A stretch of DNA of 64,000 nucleotides, taken from assembly GCA_033085395.1 (NCBI GenBank), contig JANQBS010000169.1:1-64000 (forward strand). Reading direction: 5' to 3'. The position numbers and the translations under genes were made by a program. Shown here in pieces: positions 32,469 through 44,474 of the stretch (position 1 is its first letter; each line of letters opens with the position of its first letter). The stretch comes from Xanthoparmelia taractica. Lineage: Eukaryota > Ascomycota > Lecanoromycetes > Lecanorales > Parmeliaceae. The notes under the pieces are model-generated. The model worked only from the letters and a program-made list of their open reading frames with translations. It did no database searches and was not told where the DNA came from.

Positions 32469-33907
32469 GTGCGTGCAGACCAATGATAACGTTCAAATAC
32501 TTGACGTTGAGAAGGCTTCTGCTGTCCCAGCAGACACGACACGCGTGGGAAATGGGGGTACACTTCCATGGCTTTTGTACCGAGTGTAATCCTGCATGAC
32601 GATATTCTTTTGCAGCAAGACTTTGTTGGGCAAGATCGGCTATCCCAATATATAAACACGAGGTTTCCCCCACGTCATGCACGTTGTTTTCTCGGAGCGG
32701 CTCTTTTGGTCTGCAGCCGTTGGGGCCGGCGGGTGTCGGGTGTATGCAAGGTACAGGATTGTGAAAATTCAATACGCTTCGTGTGGTATCTGAAATGATG
32801 ATAATCGGTCAGCACAACGACGACGTCAGAATATGTTTACTCAATGCCATCGCGTGACCCACTAGTTGATGTGGGAAAAAGGTCCGCTTCCAAGAAAATC
32901 TATCCGCTGGTAAATTCAACCCCCAGAAATCTTATCAGTCGAAACCGATGCTTCAACTCGCCTATGACATAGAGTCGCATAGTCTGCAAAGCCCGGACAC
33001 ATCTCCGCCACTCAGACGTATTGAGCTCCGTCATATCAAAACATGATCTTTTTCTTCAAAAGCGAAGACATATGTTGCAAAGTCACTCAGTATCCTCCTA
33101 AGCAAACCCTGAGATTCAGTTCCTAAAAACGCTTGATAGGAGACAGACACAATCAGAAGGACACAATGATCGAATACTTTCAGGGTTTGGTTCTGCGAAG
33201 AGAATGGATATACTTTCGGGGGTCGACCGTTTCCAATCGCCCGAGATGCCCACCACTCCGCTTTCATTACTTCTCATCTTGGGAAATACATACCTCTACA
33301 CGCTCATCAGCCCAGACACGACACTCTCCTGTTCGAGGGTTCCCTGTGAAATTGGTGTATTTGATCTGAAACCCGTCCCCTGCATCACGAAGCCGCGGAT
33401 TACAGAAATGGCGTCATGCAAGATAAGCATCGCTTCGAGCATTGATGGAAGTAATGGTTGCATGTGTTGCATCACACTCGTGGGTCATACCTTCACGCCA
33501 GCCCAATGGGCAAATTTCCGTCGAATATGTGCACTTTGTCATGGATAGTACGTCTCAAGTATAGAGATAGAAAAAAAGGTGGTCAAATAACGTGAATGAT
33601 ACAACGCTTGAATGTCCCACAAATGGTCTGCGTCTATAGCCTCAGATAATGCTGGATTGATGTTGCATTAGCGTTGGTCGGTGTGAAAGTAAGGTAGACG
33701 TTTCTTCAAGGTATTACGAAGTAGTAGTGACCTGTAGGCGCGACAGGGAAGGTAAAGGCGATTGGTAGGCATTTTGCTCAAGATGCACATGAGAATCCCA
33801 TGAGTGTTTCCAGTCCCCCTGAATACCCGTCATCTCCGTGAATGTGATGCGAACGGAATGGGAATGGGAATGGTGTAGGACGCATCATGGATAAGTTTTT
33901 TTCCCAT

Positions 33908-33921
33908 GACGGATATCCGTC
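33908..33921. repeat. 14-bp palindrome GACGGATATCCGTC
   Basis: A perfect dyad, followed two bases later by TTATCCGT, another copy of half of it. It could be a binding site for a dimeric regulator, but no adjacent gene is supported. Confidence 0.6.
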
Positions 33922-36521
33922 GTTATCCGTGGAGAATGGGAATCCCCATTACCGGGGTGTTGCAACCAACACACCTCGCGCGCATTCACTGCCGCCGCTA
34001 TCTATTTGGTTGGAAGAATAATGTCTTTATTCCAATCGACGATGGAATGGGATGATGAATGAATGAATGATACGGCCCCTAATGCAACCTTGAGATTCTG
34101 GGTGAGCAAAAAGCGTTAGAAATAACACCTTTTGTTTCATCCGCGCTGGAAATTGGCTTTACATCGGTCCAGGCGGACCGTGAAATCCCCGCAGAGGTGC
34201 TAATGATGGTTCCATTGGCTTTTGAACTAGTCTAGACAATGTCGTCCCATCCTTTTGTCTCCTTGTTCTACTCCTTGATGGTGGTCTGCGTCACCACCAA
34301 ATCTCCAACGGAACCAAGAGGTGGGCAGATGCCCAATAAACCTTCCCCCTGTTCTTTTTCTTCTCCAGAAGCTCCTCCTTGATCAGCCTAAGCGCGTTCT
34401 CTAACCGGAAAGAGGGGAAACAAATGCACTGTAGGCGCGAGGATCGTTGATGTGTTGTGGCGATTTGACCACTGGAACCCGACACGTTTGCGCTTGACCA
34501 ACATTTATCACCAAGAATGAAGGCATATTGTCGATTGTCAAGTCCCCATGGGGTGTTGACCTGAGTAGGCTAAATGGCTCCCTTCTCTACGATTCGGTAA
34601 GTCTGGGTCCATGTAGCAGCAGTCATACCTCTGCCGGACTGACCATTCGTCCGTCATCCTTCGTTTCTAGAAAGGCCACTCGTTTTCATCTATTCCAGTG
34701 ACTAGACGGTCGGTATCCATGGGGGCTTTTATCACTGGCATGACGAGGTATCAATCTGGTGTCGCTGCAATTGACCATAGAAAATGTGCTCTGCATTGTT
34801 TGCCTTGGCATCTGGGCTCCACTCGGCCTTTGGCTTTGGGTAGGCTTTTCATCGTCCGGATCGCTATCATTTGAGTTGTCAACTGGCGGTTCACCTTCTG
34901 GTGGCAACAGTCCTGGATTGATACTGGTGATTGAAAAGGTAGGATGTTTAATAGCTCTACCAGCCCCGAATACCAGACTCCTATCCTATTGTCCCATCGA
35001 TATCCCCCACTGCAGTGTAGTGACACTCGAAGCGGGTAATAGGCTGAACTCGGCAACTACGCTTTATGCTACATGGCTGGCATTATCCGTAAAGATCTTT
35101 TCAGTGCAGGTAGCTTTTGGACAACAGCGAGTGCGGATGTTGATGTCTGTGAAGGTGGATATTGCAGGCGGTATGGCGGTAGTAGATGATGCTAGCTCAA
35201 ACCATATCGTTCGTTCCCACTGTTACAGTATTGTATGTGAGTGTGTCTTCTGTAGAGGGTGCTTGCGTGACGGATAAGGGATACAGGGGTAGCATTAGAG
35301 GAAGGGAGAGGGTATAGCGTTGAAATGTATTACTTTTTGCAGAAGATGTATTAAGTGAGTAGGGTCAAAGTGGGACGACAGAAAGCATGGTATCTGTAAA
35401 GTATCGTGAGTATGAGCCCTGGGTGGTTGTTATACTCATATCAGGTATTAGTGAGCTAAACCAGTTGACGCCAGCTTCATTCGGTAAGGTTAGATCAAAA
35501 AGGCCAGTGAAAACCAGAGTGACTCTGAATAATACTTGCTAAACTGTCTGCTAGACGAGCTCCGCCTTGACTGCTTCGTCGGCTGTCACGACTCTAACTT
35601 TTATGTTGCAATGCGTTATGCTTCTCCCAGTACAGCGAATGAATGCCTTGTTTGAGCAGATCGCTCAACAACAATGACTCAAGATTCGTGTATATCGCTT
35701 GGGGCAATGAATACTTGTTGGAGCTCAAGACCGGTGGGTCAACGGTAAGGCGTCAAGCCATACGGCTCTGAACCACGGCTCGGCGTTTGGACACAATTGG
35801 GAAGACAACTTTGGTGTCGGAAGGGCAATTGGTAATTTTCTACTAAGTCAGGAAATAGAGATGTTGGTGATTAGTAGATATGTCCCGAGTGCTGGGGGCT
35901 TCGAATCCTAAGATGATGAGCGCCTGTCTGCGGTTGGCTGATTGGTGAACGACCGATGGCTCAGGTAGACGCTGGACTTGCGCTTGTTAGCTTGCTCCGT
36001 GCTACTGGCCATCATGGGTGCGTGTCCTTTGTACTATCGATCACGGAGCTGTGTTCGATATGTGATGGTATCCTGCCAACTATATCCAAGACTTGCAGAT
36101 GTTCGACCAAGATAAGGGAGGCTCGGTGAAGTATTTTCGACTTCCTGGTGTAAAGCACAAGTTCTAGGGTTTCCGGCGACTTATTGTAGATGAGGTGAAT
36201 TACCGGTTCTCTGAGAGGCCCACTGTAAAAGTTCTCTCCGAAGGGACTCTCTTCGCTGGGGCAAGTGGTGGGACTTGGTATCATTGCTACAGGTTTCGCC
36301 GGCGAGCAGCGGACATGGTCTCGTCGCTCTAGCGTGGGGTGACTGCAGTCTAATATACTTTACGTAAGGAATGTCGTAGTGGGGTAATACGGAACAATGT
36401 AAAGCCGAATCCGCAAAAGGAAATAGCAGCCGAAAGATGCCGGGAGGTGCAGGATCGCGGATAACAGAAAAGACGGTATCCCACTACTTGGTAAGAATTT
36501 CACTGCACTGTATATTCTTTT

Positions 36522-36544
36522 TGAAGAAGAAGAAGAAGAAGAAG
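36522..36544. repeat. GAA trinucleotide microsatellite
   Basis: About seven GAA units ending in GAAGGAG. Non-coding as far as can be seen. Confidence 0.85.
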
Positions 36545-38409
36545 GAGAACAAGGATTTGAATGATAGATAGACATTTACTAAGAACATTTGTTCATCTAG
36601 ATAATCTAATTTGTCCTCGTATATAGATTACTTTTCTCAACTAGATTTTTATCAACCAGTTACAGTGGCATCGATATCTGGAGGGGGTGTGGGCTTTTTC
36701 AGATAACCGCGTGTCAAGGCAGTTCAAGGCCAAAGACCAGGGTTGCTATCTTTGCAGAGTATCCTACTACTGAGCGAATTCTTTTTGATCCTCTTCTGTT
36801 ACGCTTAGGAAGTAGGGTTGAAAATAGCTGGTATCATTTTCGGCGACTTTCAGCCCTGTTCGCCGAGAGAACGAACCTTTATGAATTTTTTTTTCTCTTT
36901 TTTTTTCTTTTTCCTCCAAACTTCCTTCTTTCTTTTTTTCACCATGCATCTCCGTACTCCAAGTCTTGCCTTTGGTCGTTAATAATCTTGCTCTTACCGA
37001 TATGAATTTGTCTCTCGAGATAAGATTCGCCGGCCGAGAATGATCGGCAGACGAATAGCTTATTGTGGCGCTTGAGCCTGTATCTAGAGTGGTCAGCTCG
37101 TTTCAGTAGGCGACCAATCCGTGTATTGCGTCTCAGCAGGCAGCAGCTTCTATCATGCCAAACCATGCTTGCGGCCTTGAGGACGCGGAAGGTCCTGGAA
37201 TTCCTCAGACAAGTCGGACGCTCCGTGACGACGCGTGGAACCTTCGAGATGCCTGCAGCACAATCGTCAGCATGAACTATGGATCTCATGCCAACTGTTC
37301 ATCTATTATCTCTTATATACTTTGGTACCTGATCTACCTCAAAGTCGTTGCGGTAGGCTAGCGATGACATATACTAGTCCCACCATTCTTTCTTTAGACT
37401 TGCTTACATTTGCCTTGCTCAGAAATGCATCGAAACAACCTCCGGACTGCCAACTTTTTCCAAGGCAGCCAACCGCTTTGTTGCCCTACTGAGTACTTCG
37501 TATAGTGTTCCTATCATTTCCGGCAAGGAGGGGCATTAGTGACATGATTTACGGCACAGCCCGATTTTTTTCGCGCGCACGGCCGAGCAAATCCTATCCT
37601 TGCTCCTCGTTGGAAATGGCGACAGCGAGCTAAGATAGAGGCGACAGCTCCGATTGGATTTGACCCCGCTCTATGAACTGGGGTGGGAGGGTTATAGCAT
37701 AAAAGTATAACGGGCAAATCCTTGCCCGTTGCAGATCAATGCGTAATGCTTGATTGCGGTAAATGGGGCAATAATATGGTGTTGCTGTCGCCAACACTTT
37801 TGCGAATGCCATTAACTTAGTCGTCAACCAGCCTTTTGGACAATTTGATTCCGTCAAGCGCAATTTAGCTTTGCCAATGATAAGGATCCATTTCCGCCTT
37901 TCCGGAACATTGGCAATGACAATGCCATTTGTTAATGCGGATCTTACTCCGTACCTTTCGAATTTCTTTGGAATTTTTATGTATTTTTTTTTTAATTGGC
38001 TGCAACAACACCTTCAAAACTTGCTCAACAATATCCCCATTCTCACCCGTTTCAGGGATGACGTTTACCGACGTTGTTGTGACACAAGCCCCACCATAAC
38101 AATATACCTGTCCTTTTTTTAAACTTTGAGGTCATATCCTTGGCTGCAGTCACACAAGCTTCCGACAGTGATGGGTTTCATCATGGGCAACACTGGACCA
38201 TGGCTCAGTCCTTCTGAGACTATATCTACTCACCACCCTTCTCTCTCCTCCTCCCGCTTTCTACAAACCAACAACCAGCATCAGTACCACCTACCATCTC
38301 GCTCCACAGCGAGAAACATTCTCTCGTGTCACCCTGCACCTTTCCTCTCTCTACCAAGGCCCCACCCATCCTTAACCACCATTTCTTCTCTTCCATCACA
38401 TCGTTCAAT

Positions 38410-39435
38410 ATGTCAGACCCATCCGCCATTGCCTTCTTACTCGACACATCTGCCATCGCCTCGCCCGCCGAGACATCTGCGGCTGCCTCGCCCTCGGCCT
38501 CACCCAAGACTGGCCCAATGTCGGAAACCTCTGCGGCAGACTCAATGTCCAGCTCATCGATGACTACATCCATGTCAGATATATCTGCAACCACATCACT
38601 CTCGTCGAGGAGAGCCTCCTCGACCACGACTCTTGATCCCCAAGAGATTGAGATTGTCGTCGCTCATTACAGCGAAGACCTTAGCTGGCTCGAGCCGGTC
38701 ATTGGACACTGCAAGGTCTACTCCAAAGGCGGCGCCAAGAACGCGCCCAAACTCAGCTTCGACGTGGAGGCTCTCGAGAACATTGGCCGCGAAGGGCATA
38801 CCTACATGCACCATATCGTCAACTACTACGATAGCCTCAAGGATGTCACCCTGTTCACCCAGGGCCGCGTGGATGATCACACCGACCTGACCGCAACAGA
38901 AATGAAGGAGATTGCCCTCAACACCAAACCCGGACGGGTCACTACCTTTCCGCACCGTGCCATGGAGCTCTTCAACCTTTGGGACGGCATCCCATGGGAG
39001 AAATACCCATGCTGGGCCAAGTGGTCCTCCAAGGAGGGCGTCTTCAAGGGCAAGAGAGCCTTGAAGACCCCGGCAGAGTACTTCAAAGACTTCTTCGACA
39101 ACTTTGGCCACGACGGTCCACCCGACTCGGTCGGATTCCAACCCGGGGCCATCTTCGCCGTCAGACGCGAAACCATCCATCGGTATCCAAAGAAGCTCTA
39201 CGAGCGGATGCTAAAGGACTTGTTCCTGGGCGAAATGAAGAGCGTCGACCCGGAAACGGGCCACTACATGGAGCGCTTCTGGCCCGCCATGTTCCGACCC
39301 GAAGAGTACTGCTGCTGGGACCAGAGCGAAATCTCTGATGCCGAGTTCAACGACCAGGGCCAGCTGGCCAAGGGGAGATGGCACGTTACTCCTCAGGGCG
39401 TGGAGGTGGACGTGGGCTTCACCAATAAGGATTAG
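38410..39435 (+). CDS. DUF3431 family protein
   Basis: Single-exon frame of 341 residues from ATG 38410 (MSDPSAIAFLLDTSAIAS). Residues 1-80 are a Ser/Thr/Ala-rich low-complexity region with several ETSA/DTSA-like repeats. The DUF3431 core follows: IEIVVAHYSEDLSWLEP, then KVYSKGG, then ENIGREGHTYMHHIVNYYDS, DVTLFTQGRVDDH and PGAIFAVRRETIHRYPK. The family is common in fungi and resembles glycosyltransferase-type folds by pattern, but no activity is established. There is no signal peptide at this start. The codon use is GC-rich and clean, and no lesion was seen. Confidence 0.88.
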   Translation: MSDPSAIAFLLDTSAIASPAETSAAASPSASPKTGPMSETSAADSMSSSSMTTSMSDISATTSLSSRRASSTTTLDPQEIEIVVAHYSEDLSWLEPVIGHCKVYSKGGAKNAPKLSFDVEALENIGREGHTYMHHIVNYYDSLKDVTLFTQGRVDDHTDLTATEMKEIALNTKPGRVTTFPHRAMELFNLWDGIPWEKYPCWAKWSSKEGVFKGKRALKTPAEYFKDFFDNFGHDGPPDSVGFQPGAIFAVRRETIHRYPKKLYERMLKDLFLGEMKSVDPETGHYMERFWPAMFRPEEYCCWDQSEISDAEFNDQGQLAKGRWHVTPQGVEVDVGFTNKD

Positions 39436-40436
39436 TGGGAGGTGATGTCGATAAGCGGCATGGGGCGTTTAATGATACCAACACCCGTGCTTTCTTTTCG
39501 CTTTTGTGTGGGATCATTGGCGATGGTGGCTTCTAGATACACATGCATGGAGGCACGAAATTATGAGTCAGGTCCAACACCGAGAATTTGCTTGCTTGTA
39601 ATTGTTAGCATGCACTTTGACGAATCAAGCAATCGAGACTTTTTCTCTTGCGCTTCTCTGACTGCACGATCTGCCACGAGTGAGACTTTTTACCCGCGCA
39701 AGATTTTTGACCTATCACAGCCGCTTACCTAATAGCGTCAGCTAGCTCTACAAGCCTCTACTTACCTTAAAGTCTGCCAAGCCCGCTTATCATCTTTCGG
39801 TTAGTGCTCTTCACTTTACCTTACAGTACGACGCCAGCATGCCACCGTGCTAAACAAAAGTGGCTTGACCATGGCGCTAACGTATACAGGGCTTAGCGAC
39901 CTTGGAACTGAGGCGAGCAGCGGAAAGTTACATTCGTTTCAATACCAATTATAATCCGGAGACAACTACACTAATTTTCCTTCTTTCAAACTGCACTATC
40001 GTATTCTGGAGAGAGAATATGCAACGTAATACAACTCGCTCAACCGCATCCCTAACAAATCCAGTAGTTCTAATAATACATCCAGCAAATTCCCCTCCCA
40101 TCTCCCCCTCTTCCGTCTCTAGAGACGCTATCCTTCATGCTGTCCAACGTACTCCTTCTCCGCCACATCGCGGCATCACCTTACCTTACCTTCCGTCGGC
40201 CGGTACGTAGCTTTCCGGTACTTTCCGGAAACATGCCCGCAATCATCGATCGGTATAATCTGCGGATTTGTATTAGCTAACTAACAGTTATCTCACTATT
40301 GATCAGCCAGGGCATAAATGTATAAGTCAAAGCTAGCTTCCCGATTAGCGTTTAGAGTTGCACTTACTACACTCCCATACCTTATCCTTTCACATTTTCC
40401 ATCATTTGCTACTTTTTGGGTTTACTTTATCCTGTT

Positions 40437-40459
40437 GGATGGATGGATGGATGGATGGG
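40437..40459. repeat. GGAT tetranucleotide microsatellite
   Basis: Five to six GGAT units in a row, followed within 90 bp by further GGATGG copies. Confidence 0.85.
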
Positions 40460-40769
40460 AGATCTTGATCGAAGGATGGGGGTTTTTATAAAGTTGTTGT
40501 TGTTGCTTTTTGATTCGCTTTATGATTGGAAGGGTGGGTGGATGGATGGGATTTTTCTTTTTCTTTTTGGTCGGAGGATGTGGGGTTTTTTTGTGGGTGT
40601 TTGGCGTATTTGTTTGGTATTTTGTCGTTTTTTGTGAATGGAATGGTGGTGATGCTATGCTATGCTATGTGCAATGCCATCTCTATGCCATGGTTATCTT
40701 ATTGCCCTCTCATGCGATTCTCATGTTATTTTCGTGCTATTCTTGGGCCATTCTCATGCCGTTAGTCCT

Positions 40770-41230
40770 CTATACTACCTATCTACACTAACTACACTAC
40801 ACTACCTACACTCCACTACCTTACCTACTCAAACCTTCCCTACCTACCTACCTTCCTACTCAATCTTCTCTACCATATCACCTAACCTACCTAGCTATCT
40901 ACCTACCTATCTACCCATCAAACTATATCCCTACCTTTCCCTATTTATCTCTCTACTCATCTCCCCATCTACCTCTCTACCTTACCTTCCCTGCCTTCCT
41001 TCCTCCCTCCCTCCTTCCCTCCCTACCTCTCTACCCACCTACCTCCCTACCTACTCACTCAACCCTTCTACACCTTACCTACCTTCTCAACCCTCTTGAC
41101 CTTTCTCCACCTTACTTACCTACCTTCTCGTCCCTTTTCCACCTTTTCCATCTTCCCCACCTTACCTACAACCACAACTCCTTCTCCTCCTCCTCCTCCT
41201 CCTTCTTCTTCTCCCTCCTCCTTCTTCTTC
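40770..41230. repeat. Pyrimidine-rich CCTA/CTAC/TCC low-complexity region
   Basis: Nearly 450 bp of plus-strand sequence made of CTAC, CCTA, CCTT and, at the end, TCC and TTC units. The strand is strongly purine-poor. Frames across it encode Pro/Ser/Tyr/Leu monotony and are artefacts of the repeat. Confidence 0.8.
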
Positions 41231-41329
41231 ACACATATACTTCTCTTACAACCAGTCCTTCAGTACCGGCCTTTCTTTCTTTTCGCAGCTTCGATGTAGA
41301 TATCGACTGGATAGCGGTATGTCTGATAG

Positions 41330-41407
41330 CAGGATGTTAGGATGACAGGATGTTAGGATGTTAGGATTTGGGATGTTAGGATGGGAGGATGGGAGGATGG
41401 GAGGATG
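41330..41407. repeat. Degenerate GGATGTTA/GGATGGGA tandem repeat
   Basis: About nine short units beginning AGGATG, shifting from GGATGTTA to GGATGGGA along the array. Confidence 0.8.
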
Positions 41408-41433
41408 TCTGGATGGCTATAAGGCTTACTTGC

Positions 41434-41459
41434 TGAGTGAGTGAGTGAGTGAGTGAGTG
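41434..41459. repeat. GAGT tetranucleotide microsatellite
   Basis: About six GAGT units, perfect. Confidence 0.85.
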
Positions 41460-41530
41460 GTGTTACTAGGCTGGGGAAGGTATTTGAGTGGATGTGGTAT
41501 TTAGGTGGATGTGGTGTGATGGGAGGAGAT

Positions 41531-41575
41531 GGGATGTGCTGTGATGGGATGTGCTGTGATGGGATGTGATGTGAT
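41531..41575. repeat. 15-bp tandem repeat GGGATGTGCTGTGAT, three copies
   Basis: Copies start at 41531, 41546 and 41561, the third with one or two changes. Confidence 0.85.
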
Positions 41576-44474
41576 TTAATATGATGAAAGGAGATATGGG
41601 ATTTCCGGAAAGACGAGAGGAGAGGGGAGAGGGGGGAGGAGTTAAGTTACTGTAGTGGCTGGTGGGTTGGAGATGGGAGCTGGTGGGGTGGTTAGCGAGA
41701 AACGGGGGGGAAGGGGGGTTGGAGAAAGCCTTGATAAGTCTTCGCGCACAAGTCTTCTTCGCGCAAGCAAGATAGGGAGGGGGGTTTTGGAGCTGTCGTT
41801 GTGAAGTTTCTTCTTTTTGTGCTGTGGTGAGGAAAAAGCGATCATCATCAAGGGACGTACGTTGTCGAATGTTGCTCTATCCACCACAAATATGACTCTT
41901 AGGCTCCCGGGGAAAAGAAAAAAAAAACGGCCAAAGCTGCTGTTTGCTAAAGATTTTTGAAGCAGGATTCCTCAATGTATTTCTTACTTTGTATATAGGT
42001 CACGCACGAATCTTGGGCTCGACTTCCTGTCGTGGCCGCCTTGGGGGGTCGGTTGGATGGTTCCGCGCTATGTTGCTGGGTGCAAGTAAGAGCATTCGCT
42101 TTTGGTTATTGTTGTTTTCTGGTTATTGCCGTATTCGCGAAGAGGAAGGTGTCCAGTATAGTTAAAGGGTTGTAGCTGACGCGCTTGCCTTTTTCCCCAT
42201 TCCACTTCATTTTCCTTTCCCTCGACGACAGTATTCTGGTAGAAACGTCTTCGCTCCCCAAAATCGCCCGCCGCCGGCGACGCACCTGCCGGCATCTATC
42301 CTCGTCAGTCTCCTCCAGCATCTGTCCATACATACACACATTTCGCACTCTTCGACGACGACACCTCACCTCGCTTAACGTCCGCGGATAAGGCGAAATG
42401 TTTGCTCGATCTCCATGTGGAAGCGGTCTTCCCGGCCATGCATCCGGGAAGCCGGACTTCGGGATTCCTTTATGGAGTTCTATTCGGCTATGAGGGCGGC
42501 GACGACTACATATTCTCGGGGAGATATAACACGGAAATGGTGTGCATGAGCATTAGGTCTGGTGATGGTTGTATTCCGTATAAGCTGGAGATTGATTGCA
42601 TGGATTGAGGGAGTTGAGGATGGGAGCTGTTTCCTGAGGCCTACACCTTTGCCTCCCTTTGGGCAGGAAACGGGAGAGCCAGGTTTACGCAGCGCAATGG
42701 CGATGGCGATCTTGGGAATGCTATATGTTCTTCGAAGTATGAGCATTTCAAAGAACACAGCGGCTGCCATCCTATGATCTAGGAACCTTGAAGAACGACT
42801 TTCCAAAGACCGAACTCCCCCACCCTTTTCTCTCTCTCTCTGTGTGTCTCAAGTCCCAACATACAAAGGACGCCAGAGCAGCGAGCGAGCACATGGAGAC
42901 TTGCACAATAAATTGCAATATAGGAAGGAAGGGAGGGACAGGCGCAGGCGCAGGCGCAAGGGATGAGTATTGTCGCCTGTGGTTACACATAAAAATGAAA
43001 CAAGGTAACCCCAGGTTGGACGGTGAGAGCGCGTGATTCGATATCTACCCGAAGGTGGTTTGCTAGACTTTTCTTCTATTCGCAGACCGCTATATATGTG
43101 TATATAATGATCGTTGCTTCGTTCTATGCAGCCGGACCGAACCAGCCGAAGCGGGTGGATATCTCCTCTCGAGGTAACTTGATTACACAGGTGCCTTTTA
43201 TGCTTTGTTCTCTTTTCCTTTCATTTCCTCCCCTCTTCTCTCATCTTCTCTCCTCTCCTTTATCTCCCAGATATCGGTGAGGGTTCATCAAGACGACAAC
43301 CTATCGATGTAGTACGAGTACATGAACCTCGCGCTAGCTGGACGACGGAAAAACCTCGTCTACTTTAGTCGGTTCAGCAATGACGCGTCATATCTAACCA
43401 ATGGAGCAAAGGATACACCTGCGATCTAACGAAGAACGGAGCGAGGATTTGTACGCAAGTTCGCTGATCGGTGAGGATGTCCTTCGCTTGAGATATACAG
43501 AGGCTTACTAGAACTGGGTACGAAGTTCTGAGACGAGGAAACTCGAGAAGAAGATCGATCTGGTCTGGTAGTGTTACCGCTCTTTACTATACATGGGCTC
43601 ATGGTTTCTGGGATTTCTTTTCCGGTATAGCTCCCGTTGAAGTCTTCGAGGGCATATCTCAGGAACAGCCTGTGTGTGGATCCTTAGCTTTACATAACAT
43701 AGGATGATCTGTTCTGAGTCCCAGAGCGAGGAGAGATTACTACTAGAAGTCATCTCTGCTATGTTCCGATGCGGCCAAAGCTTCGCATATCTACTAATAA
43801 TTAAACATTTCGTGAGGAGTGGGGAGTCTAATGCGCTGCGCTGTATCTCTCAGAGATCCTTCATTTTAGTTTAGAGGGTAACTTCATCTATCGACACCGG
43901 CCAACAATTCTATTGAACCGCTAATTTTATGTGCATATCTTAACGCTACCTACTAGTTGGTACACAGTTATCGCAAAGACTCTGGAACGATAATGAAACG
44001 CGATGCTATCGACCACTAAGACTCATGAATTCGATTATAAAAAGATTTCAGTACACACTATTTAAAGCTCAGATCCCCTCTCTGCAACATTAAACTTATT
44101 CAGAAGGTTTCAAATCGAGAGCGTGGATCACGTTCATGACAATGCGCCTACCAGTCTTGGCAAACGGTGTAATAACCGCACTGCTATGGCAAGAGACACG
44201 CTTGATACTAACGTATCTTCATGTATTCAAGAGCACGGGAGAGGCTGATGCTAGACACATCTGAGTCGCTCGCTGTTGACTATTCTGTTGACTATTCCTT
44301 GAACCATGAAGGAAGGTGTTCACGGACGTCGGTCCTAGTAAAAAACGAGATTATGCAGTGCTTGGACAATAGAGTAAGCTATCAATTATCTCAGTGCGAT
44401 CAAGTACCCCATATCTACAACGCAGCGGAGCATAAGCGGCAGCAGAGCTACCAGCGTCCGCTCTACATAAGGAT

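Larger units (their letters stand above)
32469..38409. other. Six-kilobase gene-poor region
   Basis: No gene supported. Weak items are a minus-strand coding-like fragment near 33040-33540, a hydrophilic minus-strand frame near 34686-34960 (PPEGEPPVDNSNDSDPDDEK), and a short frame at 36012-36284. Also present: (GGGAAT)3 near 33855, a 14-bp palindrome at 33908-33921, and a GAA run at 36522-36544. None has a recognised domain. Confidence 0.45.
39436..44474. other. Five-kilobase gene-poor region rich in simple repeats
   Basis: Holds GGAT, CCTA, TCC, GAGT and several 8-15-bp tandem repeats between 40.4 and 41.6 kb. No gene is supported. Candidate frames near 42185-42600 lack motifs. From about 43300 to 44200 the sequence is featureless. 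Confidence 0.5.

Noticed and set aside
35895..35920. TTCGAAT T-loop-like sequence; similar ones near 13184 and 54918
   Set aside because: No pairing T-stem and no acceptor, D or anticodon arms around any of them; not tRNA genes.
38326..38409. Upstream extension of the DUF3431 frame
   Set aside because: It would need a GTG start; the first ATG in frame is 38410.
40510..41299. Several overlapping open frames in the simple-repeat region
   Set aside because: They encode monotonous residues produced by CCTA/CTAC/TCC repeats in all frames.
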